This document shows, piece by piece, positions 53,434 through 64,000 of a DNA stretch of 64,000 nt. The notes under the pieces were generated by a model, which saw only the letters and a program-made list of their open reading frames with translations, was not told the DNA's origin and did not search any database. A program made the position numbers and the translations under genes. Origin of the DNA: Schizochytrium sp. TIO01 (Eukaryota > Sar > Bigyra > Thraustochytrida > Thraustochytriidae); assembly GCA_004764695.1 (NCBI GenBank), contig SMSO01000031.1, positions 494,600 to 558,599 on the forward strand, given 5' to 3'. The stretch's first letter is position 1, and each line of letters starts with the position of its first letter.

Positions 53434-55034
53434 TATCCAGTGAGCTTCTCAAGACCATCTATAAATTTTATGACCCAACTCTACAATGGTAACTAATCTC
53501 ATAGATTAGTACTAGGTGTATCCTGTTCAATGTGAGAGAGGGGCTTAATCTCTCTTGAAAGTAAAGTTTTATTGTGATACGAGTAGTACTATACGATCTT
53601 TGGAGCTTCGTTAATTTGTCTGACCGTGTAACAAACGTAAACTGCTCTATAGCAGCTTTGTCAGCAACAATTAAGTTTACTGCTAGCTACATATTCTCGA
53701 AGTCATGTACTCACAACTATGTATGAGTCTTCTCGGTAGTCGATACCCATGTAGTTATCTGTCAAATCGAAGAAGTGGCACGGATCCCTAAAAGACACAT
53801 ACATGATACAATTGAACCAATGCTGATTATATCAATATCATCTCTGTGTAATTGAGTGGATTGCATGCTACTCATTTTAGAGGCCTGACAGGAAATCATC
53901 ACCCATTCTGGAGTGTATTTTATGATTTATACACGCCCTTCAGATTCCTGAACTGCCATTAAAATAAGATAGGGAAAGCTGAAAAGAAAACCTACTACTA
54001 GACGCTCCAAGTTACCTCTTTCAGTTCAGATAACTTCAAAGTTCGAGAACTTTAACTTGAAACGGAAAAAAAAACAGGTAAAAGTTCGATGTTGGTAAGT
54101 CACTAGTGAAGAATCATGAAATTTTGATATTCGAACTCTCAGGATCCGGTTGACTCCGAACCTCCTCCCCTGCTTCCACTATGAAGCATAACAGGTAATT
54201 TGGGGATAAGGAAAGTATTAAAGTGTTCCATTTGTTTTCTGCTGAAGATGTTTGAGGTACCCAATATGGTGGTGGTCTTGCTAAAAAGCTACGAAGCCCT
54301 CCTGTTCATCCGTAATAGCTCTTTCTACTACTTGCCAGAAGTAGGTTTGTAACCAAATGACTCATTGTAGTTAGATTAGTCAGTGCAGAAAAAGGATCTT
54401 TTATTATGATGGTGAAGTGCTATGCAATATGATCTCAAAAGCCAGTTTCACATACACTACTTTTCTACTCTTTCCAATTTGTCGCATGCTATGTGCATTT
54501 TGGGACTTTACACACCTATTGTAGCTGGTAGCTAGTAAAAACGATACAACGGAGTGTGAGGCAGCTTACTAATAAACAAATAGTTACTAAGATCTTCTTA
54601 GTGTACTACAGTTGCTCACTTTGAAACATCGTAAAGTTATTGCAAAGCCCAAAGTGGTACCTGACAATCGCGCGTACAACATATTCTGGAGCTGGCTCAC
54701 AAATGGGATTCAAGGGATGTTGCGGCAAACCCCATTTGTTGCTCAACCTTTGTCAAAGGCCACTCCGTAGCAGCAGGCGAGGCTGTCAACCATCTACCAC
54801 ATCAAACTAAGTTTTCTCGCTCGCCTTCTCTTGAGACACACGTTTCCTTGAGCACGAAGCAAAGTAAGCAAAACCAGGGAAGAAGACAACCCTCAAAAGA
54901 CTTCCTTTGGAGGCTAACGCCAATCTAGGAGTTTGATAAGCTATTCCGCTTGCGTTTGCTCTTCCCTTGTTCGGAGCGGCAACAAGAAGAAAGCTTCTCG
55001 GTAGTTCTACGTGACCAAATTGATGCACTGAGAG
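53434..55034. other. Spacer before the TIR-like/TPR gene
   Basis: About 1.6 kb of AT-rich sequence without a supported gene. The last 250 bases before the ATG at 55035 have higher GC, consistent with a proximal promoter or 5' UTR. Confidence 0.5.
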
Positions 55035-56921
55035 ATGGGCTCTTGTATGAGCAAGGGCGGTCAGCCCATGGGCAAGCAAGCCAATGATGCTCATAAGTCA
55101 AACGGTTTTGGCGCATTGACTCATTACACCATGGTAGACATGGAGTCCTTAGAACCTTTGTTTGATTTTAGCTTGGAAAAAAACCTGCCTGAAGTTCCTG
55201 TGGAGGAGCAAGGTTTAAGCCTTGAGTTCCTGCGAGAATTTATAGCTGAGTATGGGCTAGATCATGGGTCCACCGCTACCACAGCTCATGTTTGCAGTGA
55301 AGTAGTGATAAAGACTACCGTTGAGCGAGGTTGTACACTGGTGGAGATGGTGCGGCCTGATCTTCGTGGACGTGTAACCCATTTCATATCTCATCCCTGG
55401 GATAACCTCTTTAAATACACAGTCTCGGCGCTCATGGAGGCTTGTGAAGCATGGGAGGCTGAGACGGGTCAAAAGGCGTATGTCTGGCTGGACGTGTTTG
55501 CTATAAACCAGCATAAGATGCAACGCCAAGAATATACTAAAGAAGATATTGGCGACATGCTTCACCGTGCAGTGAATGTCGCCCAGGCAACCCTTGCATG
55601 TCTATATCCTTGGCGGGAGCCTTTGTATATTGGACGAGCGTGGTGCTTATATGAGGCACATGAAGCAATTCTTAGGTCACAACAGGTTCGTAGACCATCT
55701 TATCTCAATCAGAAAAGTTGGTCGCAACGATCGTCGCATGTTCCGCGTCATGAACTACGCTTTATTCTTTCACCGGATGCGAGAGAGGAGTTTGAGCAAG
55801 AGGCTCTTTCTAAAGAGTTTGATACGGTTTTACAAGCTCTCGCAAACATCGACGTTCTTCGTGCAGATGCTTTCAAGAAGGAAGATAAAGAAATGATTCT
55901 TAACTCCATTGAAAATACGGAAGGTGGATCAGCAGCACTGAATCAGAGGGTCGCTCTTAGTCTTCGCAAGTGGCTTGTAGAAAGTGCAAGGGTAATTGTT
56001 GAGCGACGCAAGCGTACACATATGAACTCAGCCAAGCTTTCCCAGATTCTTGTTAATTTCGGGCGCCTCTTGGGTGATCAAGCTCAAAGCGCGAAGGAAC
56101 AACAAGAAGCGGAAGATCTGTTCAGGGAAGCATTGAGTATTGACAAAAGCATTCTAGCTCTTCATCAAAATGATCCACAAAGCACTGTTCTTGTTCAGTT
56201 GCAGAATGTTGCTCGCGATCATTTTATGCTTGGGTTATGCCTTTATGATCAAGGCCGCTTTGCAGATAGCTTAGAACGCCTTGAAAGTGCCATTTCCTAC
56301 TATCGCGAAGCTGGGGATCAAAATGAAGGGGCACCTCAAGACTCCCTTTATGTTGCACGTGTTCTCACTCGCATGGGTCCTGCCCAAATGAAGCTCCAGC
56401 GGTGGGATGAGGCCACCAATACCTTGCGCTCTGCAGCACATATTTTTGAGGGCTGTAAGGAAGATGGAGCAGAGTTTGCAGAGTGTCTGGGCTTTCTTGC
56501 TTATGTTCTCTCCAGGGCTCCTGAACACGAAGAATACCCAGGAGAGTCGTCTGATATTCGTCACCGTGTCCTTGAATTGCGTGTCAACGTTCAAGGCGAG
56601 AATCATCCAGATGTAGCTATGGCTTTGCGTGAGCTTGCTTCGCAGGAGCAGGCCGCGGGTAATTTACAGGGAGCTATCGAGTACCTCAAACGCGCTCTCG
56701 CAATATATTGCAAGGTATATGGTAACGACCATAGCAAAACCCAGCACGTCCGACGAAAAATACTGGTTATATCTGCAGCCCAATCAAGGGCCAGTAAACG
56801 AATGAATCGTTTATCAAAAGATTTAGTGCAAGATGATCGTAAGGATTCCCTTCCGCCAACGGAATACTCAAATCTGCGATTTCTTCCTGAAGGTCTATCA
56901 TCTCGTAATCTTCAAACATGA
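55035..56921 (+). CDS. Lipid-anchored TIR-like domain protein with TPR repeats
   Basis: A 628-residue protein of unassigned function. It starts MGSCMSKGG, a classic N-myristoylation (Gly2) plus palmitoylation (Cys4) signal, so membrane attachment is likely. Residues about 110-210 form a TIR-like fold: THFISHPWDNLFKYTVSALM, then AYVWLDVFAINQH, then LHRAVNVAQATLACLYPW, and GRAWCLYEAH with the WCL-E signature; the Glu is residue 207, where TIR NADases have their catalytic Glu. From about 330 to 590 there are kinesin-light-chain-like TPRs (for example LGLCLYDQGRFADSLERLES, GNLQGAIEYLKRALAIY). Such proteins are often mis-labelled nephrocystin-3 or kinesin light chain. The layout (effector-like domain plus TPR ligand-binding array) recalls immune receptors without the ATPase. 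That role is inference; enzymatic activity is unproven. Confidence 0.7.
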   Translation: MGSCMSKGGQPMGKQANDAHKSNGFGALTHYTMVDMESLEPLFDFSLEKNLPEVPVEEQGLSLEFLREFIAEYGLDHGSTATTAHVCSEVVIKTTVERGCTLVEMVRPDLRGRVTHFISHPWDNLFKYTVSALMEACEAWEAETGQKAYVWLDVFAINQHKMQRQEYTKEDIGDMLHRAVNVAQATLACLYPWREPLYIGRAWCLYEAHEAILRSQQVRRPSYLNQKSWSQRSSHVPRHELRFILSPDAREEFEQEALSKEFDTVLQALANIDVLRADAFKKEDKEMILNSIENTEGGSAALNQRVALSLRKWLVESARVIVERRKRTHMNSAKLSQILVNFGRLLGDQAQSAKEQQEAEDLFREALSIDKSILALHQNDPQSTVLVQLQNVARDHFMLGLCLYDQGRFADSLERLESAISYYREAGDQNEGAPQDSLYVARVLTRMGPAQMKLQRWDEATNTLRSAAHIFEGCKEDGAEFAECLGFLAYVLSRAPEHEEYPGESSDIRHRVLELRVNVQGENHPDVAMALRELASQEQAAGNLQGAIEYLKRALAIYCKVYGNDHSKTQHVRRKILVISAAQSRASKRMNRLSKDLVQDDRKDSLPPTEYSNLRFLPEGLSSRNLQT

Positions 56922-57413
56922 ACTCCCAACGAAATCAAAAGGAAACAAGATTGACATTCTAAACATTTTTATTCTCTAGTGCAATCCTCTCGATCTTGAT
57001 AGTAGACCTGAACTGACTGCGAAGCTAGACAGCATAGATCTGCTCTACTCCCGTAATACGTGCTAATTTTAATTTCTTTATAATCAAACTTATGCAAAAT
57101 ACCTCGCGCACCTAAAGCTCAGCTATGTATATTTAAAAAGACGTATCAAATTTATCGATCGTAAGAAATTTAGTTTTTATCTTATTTAATTCAAAGACAG
57201 AGTAAGGAAGTGGAAAGTCAAAATGATTTATCATCAGCCAACTTTCTCTTAGTCTAGATGTTCATAAGTACTCTATCTTTGGTGGTACATGAAGAAGTCT
57301 GTTAAGCCCCTGGGAGATACCATCTATACCTTGTAGGTTCCTTTCATTAAAGCAGGCCGGAAACTGTAACAGACTAGCATTTTTGCTTCAACTACGTTTT
57401 TCAGAACGTACAT
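56922..57413. other. Spacer between convergent TIR-like and lipase genes
   Basis: About 490 bases of AT-rich 3' flanking sequence. No gene. Confidence 0.5.
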
Positions 57414-59144
57414 TCAAGGCTCAGGGCAAGGAAGGGCTCGAAGTACTCCAAAAACACGCTGAAAGAAGTTCCTCTGGTCTGACGTGCTGTCAGGGAAAGG
57501 AACCACAGAAAAATGGTCATGTCGCTCATTCATAAGCACAGTATACTGCCCTGGTGCAAAGGGTGCTTTGCGAGAAGCCAGTTCCTCCTCACTGAGGGTA
57601 AAGTGGCTCTCAAATTGGGCATACGCATTACACAGACCATCGCCGCCACTTTCAATATAATTCTCTACAGAGAATGCCTCATGGTGGCGCTTTTCTTCAA
57701 ACTGAAGAGTGTAAGAAGAAGCAAAAACCCGGTTGGCGAGGTGATAGACCCAGAAGTCCCTTAAAAAGAGTGTCCCGCGATACCAAATTGAATGTTTTTC
57801 GTTTGACAGAGAATCTGATAGTTGTGCGTTATCTCTGGTTGGGTCCGTCTTGACTTCAGCAATGAGAACCTCATTAGCTTCTCTATCACTCAACTTTCGC
57901 TCAATTGCGGGGCTATCTCCTCCAGAGGAGGTTTCCTCATCATCTATGTCAGAGTCAGACGCAGAGATGGAAGCCGAAGACAAGGAGGTTACTGAGGGTG
58001 GGCGAAGCAGTTTTTGGGTGTTGTGGATCAGAGAATAATCAAGCAGGCCCTTTTTGTTTGCAACGAAATTGAATTCGATGTGATTTGGATCGTCCTCAAC
58101 GGCTTTAGCGATTCGCTCGTTCCATTCCAGTGCAGCTTGGATGGTCATATCATGAGCTGCGTTATCTCGCGCGCAAACTGCAGGGGTTCCACCACCGTTG
58201 TGTCCACCAAGAAGACTGTAGATAAAGAATCGCAGACCGCCGCTTTCCACGTTCCACTGAGACATACCAAAGTCAAAAAATTGGTCAAGTTTTGTCTTAT
58301 GACAAAAGAGTTCATAGAAATGTACAGTCATACCTAGCATATACCCGGGGCTGAATCTACGTACGGGCTTGCAGTCGGTATGATCCTCTGCAGCTCCTAG
58401 CTGATACGTTAGGAGCGAACCTTTGAGAGGCGAACTGAGTGTCGTGGTGCTACGAACCCATGCAGCAGAGGTCCCAATGCCCCAGAAATCTGTAGCGACT
58501 AAGTACTTGAAAGCTCGTACCGTGTTGCCGCCAAAACTGTGCCCTACAATGTGGATTGGGTTCTTCGCAGACCACGTGCTATATGCTGGCAAATCTTGAC
58601 TGAAATCTTTTCCAAACCTGTCATGACCTGCCTCATGCGAGTGTTTTTCGCCGTAGTCCACGCGAATCCCGAGTAACTGCGCGAAGATCTCGCAAGCTCG
58701 ATCATGAGCGCTTCCAACGCAAGACACGGGCATGACAATCACAGGAGATGATTCAGTGGACTGCTTGGCCGCTTCTCCCCAGTACATTTCGCACCATCTC
58801 GCATTATTTGGGCCCAAGAAGCCGCTCACTAGCACGATAGGGCAATTCGAAGAGGAATCAGCGTCATTATACTCCTTGGGTTCTTGAGACACGAGCTTCT
58901 GGTCTATCATGAAGTCATCATCCATAGAGCCAATTGAGGCACGGGGAGATGAAGAGGTTGTAGAACAAGAGGAGGATTTGGACAATGGAATGCTTGAGCT
59001 GTCACTGGAGTGATGACTTGGCTGAGATGAGCATGAGGAAATACTTGCAGCATCACCACCACTGTCACGCTTTCTATCTACGGAGGATGAACCTGGCTCA
59101 GCCGTCGATGAAGGCGAAGAAGAGAGGTAGCTGTAGACACCCAT
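57414..59144 (-). CDS. Lipase, bacterial family I.5-like (copy 2)
   Basis: A 576-residue alpha/beta hydrolase resembling the large staphylococcal and Geobacillus lipases. After a Ser-rich N-terminus come CPIVLVSGFLGPN with the oxyanion-hole region, RWCEMYWGEA, SCVGSAHDRACEIFAQLLG, VDYGEKHSHEAGHDRFGKDF and the nucleophile elbow HIVGHSFGGNTVRAF. The conserved STTTLSSPLKGS follows. The catalytic Asp is likely in ESGGDGLCNAY and His in NERHDHFSVVPF. Residues about 380-430 form an acidic Ser-rich insertion lacking in the second copy. The frame extends to 59177, but only via a GTG; the first ATG is at 59144. There is no signal peptide, so the enzyme is probably intracellular and may act on triacylglycerol or another ester. 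The neighbouring gene at 61120-62484 is its paralogue. Confidence 0.88.
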   Translation of the reverse strand: MGVYSYLSSSPSSTAEPGSSSVDRKRDSGGDAASISSCSSQPSHHSSDSSSIPLSKSSSCSTTSSSPRASIGSMDDDFMIDQKLVSQEPKEYNDADSSSNCPIVLVSGFLGPNNARWCEMYWGEAAKQSTESSPVIVMPVSCVGSAHDRACEIFAQLLGIRVDYGEKHSHEAGHDRFGKDFSQDLPAYSTWSAKNPIHIVGHSFGGNTVRAFKYLVATDFWGIGTSAAWVRSTTTLSSPLKGSLLTYQLGAAEDHTDCKPVRRFSPGYMLGMTVHFYELFCHKTKLDQFFDFGMSQWNVESGGLRFFIYSLLGGHNGGGTPAVCARDNAAHDMTIQAALEWNERIAKAVEDDPNHIEFNFVANKKGLLDYSLIHNTQKLLRPPSVTSLSSASISASDSDIDDEETSSGGDSPAIERKLSDREANEVLIAEVKTDPTRDNAQLSDSLSNEKHSIWYRGTLFLRDFWVYHLANRVFASSYTLQFEEKRHHEAFSVENYIESGGDGLCNAYAQFESHFTLSEEELASRKAPFAPGQYTVLMNERHDHFSVVPFPDSTSDQRNFFQRVFGVLRALPCPEP

Positions 59145-61119
59145 CTTGTCCAAGTTGTTGTAATTACAGTCTGCCACGAAACAGGAGAAATGTTGTTGTT
59201 GTTGCTTTTGTCGGTGTTGTCGGTGTTGTCAGTGTTGCTTTTATGGACGGCAATCTATGCCGTGCAACAACGCACTCGGACCAGCAATACAAAGTTTGGC
59301 AGAACTGGCACCTGCAGCACAGAGGAGTGTCACTGCACAACGATCTCAGCCCTTGGCCACGCCAACGAAAACCGCTAGGCCCAGCGTGCCATGAAGTGTT
59401 GATGGCCAAACCCAAAGAACTAGGTATGGTTGCTGAGGACCACTTTCTTTTTATCATCATGATGAGGCTGTGGAATCGTGGACCAACATTGGACTTATAT
59501 TCGCTCTCTTACCATAAAGCGTATCACTCAAGTGTTAAAACAATGGCGTCGCAGTAGGAGTAAATACGTGGTCGATAAGAGGGCTTTTCAAGTGTTCAAG
59601 TAAAAAAAAACGAAAGAGTAAGGCAACAAACAAACAAACAAACAAACAAACAAACAAACAAACAAACAAACAAACAAACAAACAAACAAACAAACAAACA
59701 AACAAACAATCACTGACTGACTCTGTTTCGGTTGCCGATGAAGATAGCTGTCAAACTTAGTGGAGCAGGCGATCTTTCCTGGACCTAAATACAAAGCACT
59801 GCTGCTGAGTGTCAGAACCCATCCCACCGCGTCTTTCCCAACGAACCTCAATGCAACTTCAACTTCTCAACGCCTCGAAGCAGCATGTTGTCAAGAGTCT
59901 TCAGGTTCCTAAGCATTCATTCATTCATTCATTCATTCATTCATTCATTTATTCATTCATTTTATTCATTCATTCATGATCTTAAAAGAAACTACGTAGT
60001 GGGTGCTAGGCCTCGCTATGCTACCGTTTCTACAGTTCACAATAGCCATCCCTTACAGTCTGAAAGCAAAGAGAGAGGAAACAACACCTGCTTCAGTGAG
60101 ATTTTCGCCGCCTTCCTCCCTCTTTGAACTTGTATGAAACGCTGCAAAGCAAACAGCAATTTGCGGGAAGGCTCTCTTCGAGTTGAAAGAAACTCGAGGA
60201 ATCCTTCCTCAGTTCCTCGAATTGCTCAACCAAACCCAACCAACTCCAGCTCAACTCCAATTCCAGTCCCACGAGTCAGCTTCAGCTTCGAAAGAAGACC
60301 AGCAACCTCGACTTGAAGGCAGGCCGGAGAGCAGCGTGATTCCTGGCAGGTCCCACGAGGGCTGTGTGCTTGCCACATGTATGTACGATGGCCCATGTCT
60401 GCGAACTGGTTCTGTGCTAATCGAAGCTCATTGGATGATATATATAGGTGAGTTCGCCTTTGTGGCACCTCTTCGAGAGCTTTCTATTGTCCGCATCGCT
60501 CGTATTGGCGGAAAGCGAAGCTTTATTAGCGGACCATATTGAAATGGCGAACTCAGAGCACTCTCTGAAGATGGTAACACGGGGAATGAGAGAACAACCT
60601 GAACGCGCTGAGATTTCTTTTGGAGGAATAAGATCAAAGGTAATTAGGTGGCAGTAGTACTACTAGTAATAGTGAACCAAAGCACAGACGATGACAATAA
60701 TGTGGACGGTGATGATTAAAAAAAAACAGATGTATCAATGATAGATTCATTCAAGAGGATAAAACTGAACGCAGGAACTCGCGCTGGGATAAGCGTTAGG
60801 TCAAGATCCCTCGTTCTTCGTGTAAGCCTAAGGAGCGAAAACAATGATCGACATTGGTCACTAATCTTCACCTTGCCATGAGCATTTGCTTCAGTGCCAC
60901 GAGGTAATAAATAGTTGAAGACTAAAAGGGAGACGAATCAACAAGTGAACAAACAAAAAAAGTGTAGACTTAGTAGCGCATCGACTTCCCTTCACTGGGG
61001 ACTATTAGCATTTGTTTTACGTGGGAAGCAGAAAAGGGCTCTCATGATAAGCCGCATTTGTTGCATATTATTGTACTAGGGCGCGCTAAAATCGACCAAG
61101 ATTAATGTAACGAAAGAAA
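59145..61119. repeat. Spacer between the two lipases with CAAA and CATT arrays
   Basis: About 2 kb. A CAAA/AAAC array of about 85 bases lies at 59625-59709 and a CATT array at 59913-59977. A GTTGTC/GTTGTT trinucleotide-like patch lies at 59190-59240. Open frames are short and artefactual or antisense. No gene is supported. Confidence 0.7.
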
Positions 61120-62484
61120 TTAGACGCGAAGACCACGAAGGCTTGTAAAAAGTTGCTGGAAAAACATACGTTGGTCTGAAGTGCTATCCGGAAAAGGAAC
61201 AATCGAAAAGTGGCTGTGGTGTTCGCTCATGAGCACAGTGTATTGGCCTGGAGCTAGACGGTCTTTCTGAGGTACAAGCTCCTCCTCACGCAGCACATGC
61301 TCACTTTGGTATTGCGAATGTACATTACAAAGCCCGTCTGTACCACTTTCGAGGAAAGTTTTGACACAAATGGCTTCCGAGTGATGCTTTTTTTCAAAAG
61401 CAAGCGCATATGATAGGGAATGTGCATACCGTGCAGCCATATGTAAGCCCAAATCTCGCATGAAGACCAAAGCACGCCAAGATCTTGACTCATTCACTAC
61501 TACTGTATCTTCGGCAACCTGCTCAAGTTCCGGTTCCAAGTTTTTGACTTCTACGTCAGTTCTGAGTTGGTAGCAGGCTCTTCCATCCTGTGGATTCGGG
61601 TCCGAGTAAGACTCATTGATTCTGCCATCGCGTTGCCAAAGTCGTGCGATTGGATTAACGTGAAGAAGGTCCCTTGTGTTGGCTACAAAATTGAACTCAA
61701 AGTGCTGAGAACCTGCACTTTTGGGCAGAGAGCCTAATCGATCCAACCATTCGAGTGCATCTTGGATTGTCAGGTCTTGTGATGCATTATCCCGAGCTTG
61801 CGCTGCGGTAGTACAACCATGAGCGACGCTTTTGAAAAATTGTTTCCACCCAGCTCGCTCAAGTCCCCAATGCCGCATTCCGATGTCTAAATATTGGTCG
61901 AGTCCAGTTTTGCGGCAAACGAGTTCGTAGGCGTGCATACCAAGTCCAACAAAGTTAACCACGCTGAAGAAGCGAACTGGCATTTTTGTGCAATGGCTTT
62001 CTTTATGCCCCATTTTATATGTCAAGAGAGACCCATGTAGAGGGGAGCACAGTGTAGTAGTGCTACGAACCCAAGCAGCTGAGGTGCCAACATTGAAGAA
62101 GTCGATGGCAACCAAATATCTAAAAGCGCGTACTGTGTTGCCGCCAAAACTGTGGCCCACGAGGTGGATTGGACGCTCCGCAGACCATTCAGGAAACATT
62201 GCTTGTCCTGTGTAATCTGTGCCAAATTGGTCGTGGCCGAATTTCTCTGAATGGGCTTTCCCGTAGTCAACTTTACAACCCCGAAGTTGTGCAAACATCT
62301 CGCATGCGCGGTCATGTGCGCTTCCGAGACTAGCCACAGGTAGTGCAAGTACCGGGGACGCTTTTGTGCCTAACTTCATCGCTTCTCCCCAATACATTTC
62401 ACACCAGCTTGAATTTGTTGGACCAAAGATCCCACTTATCACAACAATGGGGCAGTCTTCGCTTGTTTTCTCGCGTACAGACAT
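61120..62484 (-). CDS. Lipase, bacterial family I.5-like (copy 1)
   Basis: A 454-residue alpha/beta hydrolase and tandem paralogue of the gene at 57414-59144, with the same motif order: CPIVVISGIFGPTN, WCEMYWGEA, VASLGSAHDRACEMFAQL, VDYGKAHSEKFGHDQFGTDY, HLVGHSFGGNTVRAF (nucleophile Ser), STTTLCSPLHGS, ESGTDGLCNVHSQ and SEHHSHFSIVPF (likely catalytic Asp and His). Both copies end in the shared segment PDSTSDQR.FFQ. It lacks the long Ser-rich N-terminus and the acidic insertion of copy 2. The ATG at 62484 is the first in frame; the longer frame begins with a GTG. No signal peptide is seen. The pair arose by tandem duplication, judging by shared architecture and adjacency. Confidence 0.88.
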   Translation of the reverse strand: MSVREKTSEDCPIVVISGIFGPTNSSWCEMYWGEAMKLGTKASPVLALPVASLGSAHDRACEMFAQLRGCKVDYGKAHSEKFGHDQFGTDYTGQAMFPEWSAERPIHLVGHSFGGNTVRAFRYLVAIDFFNVGTSAAWVRSTTTLCSPLHGSLLTYKMGHKESHCTKMPVRFFSVVNFVGLGMHAYELVCRKTGLDQYLDIGMRHWGLERAGWKQFFKSVAHGCTTAAQARDNASQDLTIQDALEWLDRLGSLPKSAGSQHFEFNFVANTRDLLHVNPIARLWQRDGRINESYSDPNPQDGRACYQLRTDVEVKNLEPELEQVAEDTVVVNESRSWRALVFMRDLGLHMAARYAHSLSYALAFEKKHHSEAICVKTFLESGTDGLCNVHSQYQSEHVLREEELVPQKDRLAPGQYTVLMSEHHSHFSIVPFPDSTSDQRMFFQQLFTSLRGLRV

Positions 62485-64000
62485 TTTCTTGGTTATCACC
62501 TTTCCTACACTCCTCTATTGTTGTCTCGGCTATTCTGATTGTCCGTTCTATTCGTCCCTGTTGTCACCTCGTGTGCGATGATCTTCTCTACGTGCCCGCG
62601 TTCAAGTTCTGCTCGATACTTCTTGTACGAAAGACCTCCAAAAATCAATTGCCCAATCTCCACCTTACAACTCGTCGTCAAACAATAGGTGTCGTCTACC
62701 TGCGAATTAAGGCACTCACTTCCTGCCAAGTTTACTGCATCGACTAATCACAAAAAAGAGTTCCTATCAATCAAATTCCTGAGTACCGAAGACACCAAAG
62801 ACTGGCTCGTGGATTCAAGGCTTAAGAGACTAATCAACTCAAACTGCACAGTTGCCCTTGGGGCTGGTGCTGTGTTTACTCAGGTACGCGATGGGCCCAC
62901 TCTGGGATCCCCAGGCACTGGTACTCTCGTATTTTGTAGCAGTTGGCTAAGTACTCCTCAACTCGGGCTAGACCAGCCCGACGATCACGCACGTTGACCT
63001 GCCTGCGGAGATCAACCAGTTCACAACTGCCTCGAGGCCTCAAGTCAGTCTCCCGAGGGCCTCCGAGCCCCAGAACCCCCCTCGACAGTGCACAAACAGG
63101 TTTTGGCTTTCCTGCTGCATCTCTTGCAGACCCAACGCGCCGACGGGGATTGCGTTGCTGATGTATGTGCTCTTCAAGGTGTTAGTTAGTTATAACTTCT
63201 TCCCTCCATATCACTCACTCTGTAGCGAGCGGTACCCGCAAGCGCCTTCCTAGGGATAGCACTAGCAGAGGCCCTACCGACCTTGGCCGTGAAAAAGAAA
63301 GTCGTCAATGAAAACCTCACTCAACGTTGATTGAAACAGCAATGCTTCGTCGAATTGCCACGTAGAGTACACCGAACTGCTGCTGCTGCTGCTGCTTCAA
63401 CTGCTTCAAGCTGAGGAGCGGCTCGATCTAAGTCTCAGCTGCACTAGCTCTCTCCACAAGCGAGGCACTGGCCGAAGGGAACCAGGAGTAGCACGAGTGA
63501 CATTTCTGTTCGAAGCTGAGAGCTTAAGCTTGGGTGGAAATGGCTGATGTCGCCAGAAGCTAAGCAGGCAAGCAAGCAAGCAAGCTAGCTGGCTCTGCAA
63601 ACCGTACCATCACGGCGTCTGCAAAGTAGGTGGGTACCAGGCAGCGCAAGCGTCACGTCGTCGATTGCAGTCGGTGGCACGGATGATGCTGAGACCCAGC
63701 ACCGCGGGTGATGGAGAAGAACGAAGTGGTCTCCGCTGGTCATCGCAGTAGGACAGACATAGCGGAGACTAGGCTGCGCGTCGACACTCCGTCGTTTCTT
63801 CTGCGAGAACGAACGAGCGAAGGCGCCAAACCCAACAGCAGCCCACGGGCGTCCAAGAAGGGCTGCGACCGTCACCACATGATTGATTCATAACTCATCA
63901 TGACGGGCGTCTCGATCAAGAGCTGCTCTCGAGCCAACTGTCACACGCGAGAGTGAAACGATCGATCGAGAGTGAAGACTAGCTTTTTCAGAGTCCGCTA
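62485..64000. other. Right-hand spacer
   Basis: About 1.5 kb upstream of lipase copy 1, presumably including its promoter. It holds a CTG trinucleotide run at 63377-63397 and a CAAG/CTAG run at 63565-63590. GC-rich open frames (62943-63161, 63585-63878) are short and of no recognised family; the right edge may belong to a gene outside the window. Confidence 0.5.

Noticed and set aside
59145-59177. GTG-initiated longer form of lipase copy 2 (and likewise of copy 1 at 62499)
   Set aside because: Nuclear genes rarely start at GTG and an in-frame ATG lies close by in each case.
59164-59557. Open frames upstream of lipase copy 2, one rich in Leu
   Set aside because: They come from a GTTGTT/GTTGTC repeat and have no recognisable domains.

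Overview
The window is nuclear DNA of a flagellate, intron-poor unicellular eukaryote. Genes are long and mostly intronless, sit on both strands with no operons, and are separated by AT-rich, microsatellite-laden spacers. Eukaryote-only products are present: a Nup96-type nucleoporin, an NVL-type AAA ATPase, DNA polymerase kappa with UBZ fingers, a CFAP97-type axonemal protein and an RNF114-like ubiquitin ligase. A eukaryotic HIS6, a flagellar gene, a Crinkler-like kinase remnant and the compact genes would suit a stramenopile, perhaps a labyrinthulomycete (thraustochytrid). That placement is inference and not proven by the sequence.

Layout. 1-13 kb: 3' part of a Nup96 gene (+), a CH-SAM-actin-related fusion protein (+), HIS6 (+) and an NAD-dependent glycerol-3-phosphate dehydrogenase with a long membrane-anchored N-terminal extension (-). 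13-20 kb: gene-poor spacer with very long tetranucleotide and 12-bp tandem repeats. 20-30 kb: a PAH-like helical protein (+), Pol kappa (+, frame broken near both ends), a small basic protein (-), a CFAP97 family protein (-) and an FAD monooxygenase (-). 30-34 kb: spacer. 34-39.4 kb: a half ABC transporter (+, frame discontinuity), an OTU-like fragment and a Crinkler-like kinase with a decayed upstream part (both -). 39.4-43.3 kb: spacer. 43.3-57 kb: an LRR protein with a bacterial IpaH/SspH-type NEL ubiquitin-ligase domain (+), NVL (+, one intron), an RNF114-like RING ligase (-) and a lipid-anchored TIR-like/TPR protein (+). 57-62.5 kb: a tandem pair of bacterial family I.5-like lipases (-). 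The last 1.5 kb has no convincing gene.

Genes with linked themes: glycerol-3-phosphate dehydrogenase, the ABCD-type transporter and the two lipases all bear on lipid metabolism, but no physical or regulatory link is visible. The most unusual items are the NEL-domain protein in a eukaryotic setting, the CH-SAM-Arp fusion with a C-linker-like tail, the TIR-like/TPR protein with an MGSC lipidation start, and the decayed kinase/OTU segment.

Caution on gene models: at three places (start of Pol kappa, the transporter N-terminus, the NVL intron junction) the protein reads through only if one extra base is skipped, and a fourth place (Pol kappa C-terminus) needs the opposite shift. These may be assembly indels, unusual introns or real frameshifts; the sequence alone cannot decide.
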